This document shows positions 58,401 through 64,000 of a stretch of DNA of 64,000 nt, in pieces; the first letter of the stretch is position 1, and the number at the start of each line of letters is the position of its first letter. The notes beneath the pieces were generated by a model. It did no database searches, was not told where the DNA came from, and worked only from the letters and a program-made list of their open reading frames with translations. Both the position numbers and the translations under genes were made by a program. This stretch comes from Martinezella rhizogenes (GTDB taxonomy: Bacteria > Pseudomonadota > Alphaproteobacteria > Rhizobiales > Rhizobiaceae). Location: assembly GCF_027460065.1 (NCBI RefSeq), contig NZ_JAPYZZ010000008.1, positions 1 to 64,000 on the forward strand. The letters are read 5' to 3'.

Positions 58401-59662
58401 CTGCCCTCGTTGCCTATATCGTTCCAGATACCCAAGGCAGCCTCATCGGCAAACTGGAAGCGAAGGCCGGCCGGTCAGGCGATGGTAGATTGGGCGATGC
58501 CGGAAGAACCATCGACTTGGCCACGCCGGACGGCCTGTTCCACGAAGCGATCGCCCGGCAAAGTCATCGCCGGTTTTTGAGCGCTCCCGCCGAGCTTCAG
58601 AGCATCGGCCACCTGCTCGCCAGCATAAGGGCCTTCGATGTCCCCGGCGCACCGCTGAAAAAGGCGCTTTACCCGTCAGCGGGCGGACTTTATCCGGTTC
58701 AGACCCACATTCTGGTCCAGGACGGTCGGATCGACGGGCTGTCCGCCGGCTGGTATCGTCATCATCCCGCCGAACACCGGCTGGAATTTCTGGCGGCCGT
58801 TTCGCAGGAACAGATCGCGGCAATCGCCGGTAAAAGCGACGATATCGTCCGGCAAAGCGCTTTCCTCGTGGTTTTCACCGGCCTCAAGGCGGCCATGGCG
58901 CGCAGCTACGGGCAAAAGGCCAGAGACTTCTGCCTGCTGGAAGCCGGCCATATGGCGCAGGTGATGATGCTGCATGCACCGCGTCTCGATATCGGCCTGT
59001 GCGCGGCCGGCGGCGTCGATCTGACCGCCATCGCATCGGCTCTGGCAACGGACGAAGACGAGGAGCCGCTTTACGTGCTCGCCGGTGGGTCCATCGATCC
59101 CGCATGGAGCACACAGTGGCAGGCCTCCGCGCAAATGCGGGGTGAAACCCTGTCTGAGCGGCTGCGCGCCTTTCTTGCCGCAAAACTTCCCGCCTATATG
59201 GTCCCCCGCGAATTCGTGATCATGGAGCGGCTGCCTCTCAGCGCCAACGGCAAGGTTGACCGAAAGGCCCTGCCCGCACCGGGCGCGAGGGCACACCACA
59301 GCGTTGCTCCGGCAACCGAAAACGAGGCCGCATTGCTGGCGATCTGGCACGAGCTCCTGTCCGGTAACAGCGCCGGCGTGGAGGATAACTTCTTCGAAGC
59401 GGGCGGTGATTCCCTGACGATCATGCAGCTGCTGTCGCGCATAAGGCAGGAGTTTTCGGTGCACCTGACGCTCGCTCAGCTCTTCGGGGCCACCACCGTC
59501 AAAGCCCAGTCGGAATTGCTCGGCTCTCTTTCACCGTCCCTGCCGGGCGGCGTGGAAGCGGGAATTTCCCCGATCGCCGCGCAGACATCCGTAAGCGACC
59601 TTTCCGATGATGACGTGGATAAAATGCTGGAGCAGCTGCTCTCCGGCCAAAAGGACCAGTAG
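52463..59662 (+). CDS. NRPS, C-A(Ala)-PCP-Cy-A(Cys)-oxidase-PCP, thiazole-forming (NRPS-3)
   Basis: This 2399-residue protein has two modules. Module 1: C domain (HHIAGDRWS near 176), A domain (TSGSTGRPKG near 646, NLYGPSEDTTYS) with pocket D-L-F-N-N-A-L-T-Y-K, a code reported for alanine in cyanobacterial synthetases, and PCP (FFEMGGHSLLA near 1030). Module 2: a heterocyclization domain with DxxxxDxxS in SFDVLIGDAWS near 1225, an A domain (TSGSTGKPKG near 1686) with pocket D-L-Y-N-M-S-L-I-W-K, a cysteine code, interrupted near 2000-2230 by a nitroreductase-like oxidase (ALYPSAGGLYPVQ near 2068; LLEAGHMAQVMMLHAPR), then PCP (FFEAGGDSLTI near 2312). It should install alanine and a cysteine-derived thiazole. 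It overlaps PKS-2 by 4 bp. Confidence 0.94.
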   Translation: MNEFYAKLANLSPERRRLIEQRLAERGYQSALDTVIPGREEGDGDRPLSFAQQRLWFMQQLEPDNTAYNMRSILRFRGKLDRTALEEALAKVVQRHEPLRTRFIPGADGFPEQDILAAGDAESEFLDLAQDTDAEAAAKQHILQRLSEPYDLSHPQLRAMLVRLSAEDHLLAVGLHHIAGDRWSMTVLARDLAGFYKETTGQSHHLPDIRVQYADWAIWQGKMLRGPVLENQLAYWKKALGTDLPVLDLPFDRPRPPIATFLGAQFAVSVDPALSGQLRALARAHNVSLYVLLLSAFKLVLHLYCDSDDIVVGSEVANRDRPETQAMIGPLVNTLVLRTDLAGNPDFSGLLQRISETVRTGLANQDVPYERIVEALNPKRSLSEMTPLFQAKFDLQHNLARLPELDGLAIETLRLPDGAAKNEIRFNLEDNDPDIGGKIEYATDLFNEETVATIWRRFEHVLRTIAEDPARRLSEFSLLCDDEQQEQIRRSAGQALAPNGLCLHEMLTAQAARTPEKSAVASEHGGLTYRELDQRSDAIAAALAAGGFGRGSIVGVCMQRTPDLIAALFGVLKAGAAYVPLDPDYPSERLAFIARDAAIRVVLTDSDRLAFDATDELTLLEVGKLPDAVFSAAHACDPADLAYIIYTSGSTGRPKGVAITHGNAAARMQWTGSNFTGDELAGVLASTSVCFDLSIFEIFGTLSCGGQVVLANTLFDLPRLQHVAEVSLINTVPSLLREYLRHDTLPTSVRTINLAGEPLPPVLLEELAKKAPQARIHNLYGPSEDTTYSTGAMVCAVNGEKTVSIGAPLPGTEAYVLDRAGRLRPDGLAGELYLGGAGVTRGYLRRPGQTAERFVPDAFSGRSCAYLYRTGDRVRRRADGTLEFHGRLDNQVKIRGLRIETGEIEHWLEDIDGVNEAVIAVIGDEASPERQLAAYISLDAGRQLTVDDIRSALARQLPSHLVPALWTILPAMPHLPNGKIDRSALRALEIKTPEGSGTAPRNHVEERLAAIWQDVLQTSMIDVERSFFEMGGHSLLAIRIIARIKADFGVSLPLKAIFETPTIAGLANRLDNEAEEALNVDGLAVVHNPGDRHEPFPLTDIQHAYWIGRNQGFELGSVGSHGYREFDIDNLDTGALENAINSLVARHDMLRAIVDADGRQRVLADVPHYALPVVDLRDAADRATCLLDIRNRLSHNIFKADRWPLFHIEAARLDEKTTRLFVSFDVLIGDAWSLKLMGTELAALMQNRALPEIGLTFRDYVLFEKSAHNSAAYERAREHWSARLATLPASPDLPLACNPSQIEHPRFTRRRGRLAAKDWSRFKELAQSAGLTPTAAIMTIFAEVLARWSRRQDFTLNLTVFNREPVHQDVEKIVGDFTASLLLGLDFSARADFTTRARQVQLRLMEDLEHRLFSGVSVLRELAKQNGRSGGALMPVVFTSVLGQSSRDDNAPRLDTRLVDSVSQTPQVYLDHQVSEDQGELVYNWDAVEELFPPAMLDMMFAAYETLLRALASDDAAWQTEPDIVDCQAFETLNKRAKIALPDDTQLLHEAFFERAAESPDKIAVCAGGIELTYGQVAERALALAADLQKAGVGPNDRVAVSLPKGAGQVIACLGILASGAAYVPVDPDLPAQRRFELVEDTAADLVIAEGSDWPQRVTVIAVPEDGGARPSPSVTKPSDLAYIIFTSGSTGKPKGVMIDHRGALNTILDINRRFGVSTEDRVFALSSLSFDLSVYDIFGPLAVGGAIVIPVREEVSDNARWMKLLLQHRVTVWNSVPALAQLLLAELPALNEKPPLRLIMMSGDWIPVSLPPSLKAQLPDADLISLGGATEASIWSIFHPIEEALRDWTSIPYGQPLANQRWYVLDDQGRPCPPWVTGRLFIGGIGVARGYWGRPQLTADRFIPDSFADEEQAENGALLLYETGDLGRLRPEGLLEFLGREDFQVKVNGFRIELGEIETALLQNENVAEAVVTTTGQPPALVAYIVPDTQGSLIGKLEAKAGRSGDGRLGDAGRTIDLATPDGLFHEAIARQSHRRFLSAPAELQSIGHLLASIRAFDVPGAPLKKALYPSAGGLYPVQTHILVQDGRIDGLSAGWYRHHPAEHRLEFLAAVSQEQIAAIAGKSDDIVRQSAFLVVFTGLKAAMARSYGQKARDFCLLEAGHMAQVMMLHAPRLDIGLCAAGGVDLTAIASALATDEDEEPLYVLAGGSIDPAWSTQWQASAQMRGETLSERLRAFLAAKLPAYMVPREFVIMERLPLSANGKVDRKALPAPGARAHHSVAPATENEAALLAIWHELLSGNSAGVEDNFFEAGGDSLTIMQLLSRIRQEFSVHLTLAQLFGATTVKAQSELLGSLSPSLPGGVEAGISPIAAQTSVSDLSDDDVDKMLEQLLSGQKDQ

Positions 59663-59664
59663 AC

Positions 59665-62600
59665 GTGAACACGATGGATATTTCCCGACTGACCGCAGAT
59701 GAAAAGCGCCAGCTTCTGCAGCGCATGATGGCCGGACAGAAGGCATCCGAAAAAAAGAGTTTCCGCCTAAGCCATGCTCAGGAACGTATCTGGTTCGTCG
59801 AGCAGATGCAGCCAGGCTCAGGCGCATATTCGATACCTCTGGCCATCAGGCTGAAAGGTCCGCTCGACCGCGACAGGCTGAAGACCTGCTTCGATATCGT
59901 CGTAGAGCGCCATGAAAGCCTGCGGACGGTTTTTAAGGTTATTGACGGAGAGCCGTTCCAGGTCATCTCCTCCCGATCAACGGCAGACTTCAGCTTTCAC
60001 CAACCGGGCGATGACGAGACCGCACGCGATGCCGCCATAAGCCGCTTCGCGCGGGAGCCGTTCGAGCTCTCGCAAGGTCCGCTGTTTCGCGTTGGCCTGT
60101 TTTCCGTCGCACCTGACGAGCATATCCTCGTCATGGTCATCCATCACATCATTTCCGACTACGCCTCGTTGCAGATCCTCATCGACGAGGTCCACCGGCT
60201 CTATGGCGCGTCCGGATCTCCTGCCACCGGCCAGCTTCCGGCACTCGATATCCAGTATCGCGACTATGCCGAATGGCAGCGCAACGGCACTGCGGAGCTT
60301 TCCGGCCAGGTCGATTACTGGCGCGAACAGCTTCGTGACGCACCGCTGCTGCTTCAACTTCCGTTCGATTTCGCCCGGCCGGTGACGCAGGCGTTTCGCG
60401 GCGCCCGGCATAAATTCCACCTTGGGCCGGACCTGTCCGCCGCCATCAAGGATCTGGCGAAAAGCCGAAACCTGACGACATTCATGGTGCTGCTGGCGGC
60501 CTATCAAATTCTGCTCGCCCGCCTTTCGAGATCCGACGACATCTGCATCGGCACGACGGCATCGAACCGCAACAGGGCGCAGACCCGCAATCTCATCGGG
60601 CTGTTCGTCAACAATCTCGTCATGCGGACGCGCCTGCAACCGAATGACACTTTCGATGCGCTGCTCGAACGGGTTCGGGAAACGACGCTTGAAGCCCTGT
60701 CCAACCAGGATGTCCCCTTTGAGCAGGTGGTGGATGCGCTGAATGTCGAGCGTGACATCGGCCATAACGCCCTGTTCCAGTCGACTTTCGTGCTTCACAA
60801 CGCCTCGGGTGCAACTTTCGACCTCGGCGATATCAAGGTCACGCCGATCGCGCTCGATTCAGGCGCCTCGCGTTTCGATCTCAGCCTCGACATGCACGAG
60901 AGACGAGGGAGCGAAGGTTTCAGCGGCATTTTCGAGTTCAATACCGAACTTTTCCTGCCTGAGACGGCGGCGCGCTTCTCCGGCTATTTCATGAGACTGC
61001 TCGGCAGGCTCGTGTCAAATCCCGGCGGTCGCATCGCCGAAATCGACCTGCTGGACGAAACAGAGCATGCGGCTATAGCGGTTGCGAACCGGACGACCAC
61101 CGCCTTTCCATTAAAAGATGTCGCATCGCTGCTGGAAGAGACCGCCCAGACGCGCGGTTCGTTTGCGGCCGTGCGCTGCGGCGACCGGCAATATTCCCAT
61201 AGTGATATCAATGATACCGCCAACCGCGTGGCGTCAGGGTTGCGTGATCGCATCGGCAAAGGCAAATCTCATCCCCGCATCGCCATTTGCCTGCCGCGTT
61301 CCGAAAACCTCGTCATCGCCATCCTCGCGGTGCTGAAACTCGGTGGCCATTATGTGCCTCTCGACCCCGGGCACCCGGCGGAACGGCGCTCACTCATTCT
61401 CGAGGACTGCAGGCCTGACATCATTCTCGTCAACGAGGCTGACGATGACGCTGCGAAAGCGGCATATCCTTCCGATTGCATGGCGATTGAACCTCTGCTG
61501 CGCGCAACCGGCTCCTTCAGCAATCCGCACCGTGAGACGTTGCCTGACGATCTGGCCTATATCATCTACACGTCAGGTTCGACGGGCAGGCCGAAAGGCG
61601 TGCCGATCCGACAGAAAAGCCTGGTCAATCTTCTGACCAGCATGGCGGGGCGGCCGGGCATGTCTGCTGAAGACCGGTTCCTCGCCGTCACCACGCCGGC
61701 CTTTGACATCGCCACCCTCGAGCTTTTGATGCCGCTCATGGTCGGCGGCCTGCTGATCATCGCCGAAGCCGATGATGTCTATGACGATATGGCCCTTTCG
61801 GAGCTTATCCGCAACCATGGCGCGACGATGATGCAGGCAACCCCCGCGACATGGCGGCTGATGGCAGATGCCGACTGGAAGGCTCCGGCGGGTTTCAGGA
61901 TGCTTTGCGGCGGCGAAGCGCTCGAGCCGGGCCTTGCCCGCCGCCTGCTGGAGACGGGTGGCGAATTGTGGAATCTCTACGGCCCGACCGAAACGACGAT
62001 CTGGTCCACCTGCACTCGCATAACCCCCGAACATCTGGAACTTCCTGCCCTGCCGATCGGCGAGCCGATCGCCAACACGCAGCTGCATTTGCTCGATGAC
62101 GCGCTGATGCCGGTGCCCGCAGGCGTTGTCGGAGAATTGTATATCGGTGGCGAAGGTCTGAGCCTCGGCTATTTCAACCGGGACGATCTGACGTCGCGCG
62201 CATTCGTTCAAGGCCCAGCCGCAGGCTCGAACGGTCGGCCTGAAACATCAAGGCTATATCGAACCGGTGACCTGATGCGACGTTCCGCCGCCGGACACCT
62301 TCTTTATGTTGGCCGCGCCGATTTTCAGGTCAAGCTTCGCGGTTTCCGCATCGAACTCAGCGAGATCGAGGCGATCCTCGCCTCGCAGCCATCCATCGAA
62401 CAGGCCGTCGTTACCCTTTGGCAGGATGAGGAAGGCTCAGGCACCCTCGTCGCCTATTGCCGCCGCGGGACTGGCGTGGTGGACGAGGAAGCGATCCGCA
62501 CCGCGCTCGCGTCACTGCTTCCCTCCTACATGCTTCCCTCAGCCTATGTCTGGATGGACAGTTTTCCATTAAACGCCAATGGCAAGATCGATCGCAAGCG

Positions 62601-64000
62601 GCTTGAACGACCAAAACAGATAATCTCGTCAGCCGCCTATGCCGCTCCGCGCGATGGCACCGAGCAGATGGTTGCGGCCATATGGCGTGAATTGCTCGGC
62701 GCCGAAAAGATCGGCCGCGACGACAGTTTTTTCACGGTTGGCGGCCATTCCCTGCTGGCGACGCGGATGCTCGCGCGTTTGCGGACGTCCTTTACCATTG
62801 ACCTGCCGCTGCGCACCATTTTTGAGAAACCCAGACTTGCGGAATTTGCCGGTGCCATCGATGCGCTGGTGGCCATCACCGGACGCGGATCGGAACCGGG
62901 TTCATCCGGACTGGCAAAGCGGAACCATACCGGCCGAACACCGCTATCGCATGCACAGAACAGGCAATGGGCGCTGGCGCAGCTTGAACCGGACAGCCCG
63001 CTTTATAATATTCCGTTTGCCCTGAAGATCAGGGGACCGCTCGATTTCGCAATCCTCTCGCATGCGCTGGAACTGACGGCGCAGAGACAGGATATCCTGC
63101 GCAGCCGGTTCGTCTCCGTCGATGGCAAGCCATTCGTCGAGACTGACCCCGAGATGACATTCCGGATCGTGCCGGAAGAGATCGGCGATAGGGAACTCGA
63201 GACTACCCTGCTCGATTGCGCGCGCCGGCCATTCGATCTTGCCGTTGCGCCGCTGCTGCGCATTCACGCCTTCCGCACCGGCCCGCAGGACCATGTTCTG
63301 CTTTTCATTTTGCACCACATCATCGGTGACGCCCTTTCAGCGGAAATTCTGCTCAACGACGTTGCTGAGTTTTACGGGTCCCTCTTAAAGAAAACCGCAC
63401 CGCCAGACGGGGCGCTGCCGCTGCAATATGCGGATTTTGCAATCTGGCAGCGGGAACAGGACACGAAGGGCGAGGTCGATTATTGGCATAAAACACTTGC
63501 GGGCGCTCCGCCGCTGCTGGAGTTGCCGACGGATTTTGTGCGGCCCGCCATACAGGGCTTCTCGGGTGACAGCATCCGCTTTTCGCTCGATGCAGTTTTG
63601 CTCGCAGGATTGCGAAAACTCTGCGACCAGCGAGGCGCTACCCTCTTCATGGGAATGCTGACAGCATTCTCGACGCTGCTCCAGCGCGCCAGCGGCATGC
63701 GCGATATCGTCATCGGGACACCGATATCCGAGCGGTTCCACCCCGATCTGGAAAACATCATCGGGATGTTTGCCAATACGCTGGCGATCCGATTGCAGAC
63801 CCAGGGCGGCGAGAGCTTCAACGAAGCACTGAAGGCAACCCGCGACACGGCATTAAGCGCTTTCGCCAACCAGGCCGCGCCGTTTGAGAAAGTGGTTGAT
63901 GCGCTCTCACTACCCCGGACATGGAGCCACAACCCGCTGTTCCAGGCCATGCTCGTCTCGACCGTCGAAACCCGGCGCGAAGCCATTTCGCTTGCCGGCA
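59665..64000 (+). CDS. NRPS, C-A(Gly)-PCP-C..., cut by window edge (NRPS-4)
   Basis: The frame runs from GTG 59665 (AAGGA 9 bp upstream; ATG 59674 is the alternative) to the window end without a stop, at least 1445 residues. It shows a C domain (HHIISDYAS near 161), an A domain (TSGSTGRPKG near 637, FDIATLE, LWNLYGPTETTIWS, NANGKIDRK) with pocket D-I-L-Q-L-G-L-I-W-K, the glycine code, a PCP (FFTVGGHSLLATRM near 1027) and a second C domain (HHIIGDALS near 1218) that is not finished. At least one further adenylation or termination domain must lie beyond the window. It starts 2 bp after the NRPS-3 stop. Confidence 0.92.
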   Translation, partial: MNTMDISRLTADEKRQLLQRMMAGQKASEKKSFRLSHAQERIWFVEQMQPGSGAYSIPLAIRLKGPLDRDRLKTCFDIVVERHESLRTVFKVIDGEPFQVISSRSTADFSFHQPGDDETARDAAISRFAREPFELSQGPLFRVGLFSVAPDEHILVMVIHHIISDYASLQILIDEVHRLYGASGSPATGQLPALDIQYRDYAEWQRNGTAELSGQVDYWREQLRDAPLLLQLPFDFARPVTQAFRGARHKFHLGPDLSAAIKDLAKSRNLTTFMVLLAAYQILLARLSRSDDICIGTTASNRNRAQTRNLIGLFVNNLVMRTRLQPNDTFDALLERVRETTLEALSNQDVPFEQVVDALNVERDIGHNALFQSTFVLHNASGATFDLGDIKVTPIALDSGASRFDLSLDMHERRGSEGFSGIFEFNTELFLPETAARFSGYFMRLLGRLVSNPGGRIAEIDLLDETEHAAIAVANRTTTAFPLKDVASLLEETAQTRGSFAAVRCGDRQYSHSDINDTANRVASGLRDRIGKGKSHPRIAICLPRSENLVIAILAVLKLGGHYVPLDPGHPAERRSLILEDCRPDIILVNEADDDAAKAAYPSDCMAIEPLLRATGSFSNPHRETLPDDLAYIIYTSGSTGRPKGVPIRQKSLVNLLTSMAGRPGMSAEDRFLAVTTPAFDIATLELLMPLMVGGLLIIAEADDVYDDMALSELIRNHGATMMQATPATWRLMADADWKAPAGFRMLCGGEALEPGLARRLLETGGELWNLYGPTETTIWSTCTRITPEHLELPALPIGEPIANTQLHLLDDALMPVPAGVVGELYIGGEGLSLGYFNRDDLTSRAFVQGPAAGSNGRPETSRLYRTGDLMRRSAAGHLLYVGRADFQVKLRGFRIELSEIEAILASQPSIEQAVVTLWQDEEGSGTLVAYCRRGTGVVDEEAIRTALASLLPSYMLPSAYVWMDSFPLNANGKIDRKRLERPKQIISSAAYAAPRDGTEQMVAAIWRELLGAEKIGRDDSFFTVGGHSLLATRMLARLRTSFTIDLPLRTIFEKPRLAEFAGAIDALVAITGRGSEPGSSGLAKRNHTGRTPLSHAQNRQWALAQLEPDSPLYNIPFALKIRGPLDFAILSHALELTAQRQDILRSRFVSVDGKPFVETDPEMTFRIVPEEIGDRELETTLLDCARRPFDLAVAPLLRIHAFRTGPQDHVLLFILHHIIGDALSAEILLNDVAEFYGSLLKKTAPPDGALPLQYADFAIWQREQDTKGEVDYWHKTLAGAPPLLELPTDFVRPAIQGFSGDSIRFSLDAVLLAGLRKLCDQRGATLFMGMLTAFSTLLQRASGMRDIVIGTPISERFHPDLENIIGMFANTLAIRLQTQGGESFNEALKATRDTALSAFANQAAPFEKVVDALSLPRTWSHNPLFQAMLVSTVETRREAISLAG

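Noticed and set aside
23136-64000. Direct repeat of the tRNA-Arg 3' end as an attachment site
   Set aside because: Reading on from the tRNA I found no second copy of the TTCGAATCCTC...CCA end and no integrase in the window. The far border would be outside.
1-64000. CRISPR array
   Set aside because: No series of short regularly spaced repeats was found. The only tandem repeat is the 69-bp pair at the left edge, which is coding.

Overview
The window looks like a chromosomal segment of a GC-rich alphaproteobacterium of the Rhizobiaceae, most likely Agrobacterium or a close relative. The protein set fits (cobS/cobT cobaltochelatase, rpmB, accA, xerD, aroK-aroB, hisC-tyrosine-pathway dehydrogenase). 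So does a tRNA-Arg(CCU) gene split by a group I intron, a trait known from Agrobacterium. No database search was possible, so the taxonomic call rests on these features alone.

Layout. 1-707 is the 3' part of an IS110-type transposase with an internal tandem duplication. 788-23040 is ordinary housekeeping chromosome: tyrosine/histidine biosynthesis, a glyoxalase II, a cupin, a DUF3108 protein, rpmB, a queuosine-precursor-type transporter with a candidate preQ1 riboswitch, a pentapeptide-repeat protein, a phytase-like esterase, cobT, cobS, a J-domain protein, BolA, aroB, aroK, a 57-residue membrane protein, xerD, accA, an L,D-transpeptidase lipoprotein, TusA, a COG0523 GTPase with a candidate zinc-responsive site, a D-Ala-D-Ala carboxypeptidase and an M20 amidohydrolase. 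Three palindromic intergenic repeat elements sit in this part. 23136-23449 is the intron-bearing tRNA-Arg. From 23470 to the right edge the content becomes accessory: a TetR/VOC pair, two Rrf2-type regulators around a panD-like gene, a MATE exporter, and about 36 kb of NRPS and PKS genes that run off the window.

The biosynthetic cluster is organised as two divergent operons from a 322-bp control region (39408-39729). Leftward: fatty-acyl-AMP ligase with ACP; PKS-1 (KS-AT-KR-ACP); a luciferase-like monooxygenase; a C-A-PCP module with a glycine-type code; and the MATE exporter. Rightward: an NRPS with a TubC-type docking domain, C-A-PCP and a terminal reductase; a methyltransferase; a PKS-type aminotransferase; MbtH; two unrecognised small proteins; PKS-2 (KS-AT-degenerate KR-ACP); a C-A(Ala)-PCP-Cy-A(Cys) with embedded oxidase-PCP protein; and a C-A(Gly)-PCP-C protein cut by the window edge. 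Together these suggest a lipopeptide with a fatty-acyl-derived, probably beta-amino and alpha-hydroxylated unit, two glycines and an alanine-thiazole, released reductively as an aldehyde or alcohol. The combination of ligase, aminotransferase and luciferase-like monooxygenase resembles microginin starter biosynthesis. A TGA-N9-TCA palindrome in the divergent promoter matches the iron-responsive RirA motif of rhizobia, so a metal-binding product is possible. No thioesterase, phosphopantetheinyl transferase or siderophore receptor is visible in the window.

Limits: substrate codes were aligned by eye, module order is inferred, and the right end of the cluster lies outside the window. CDS starts were chosen by ribosome binding site and family resemblance.
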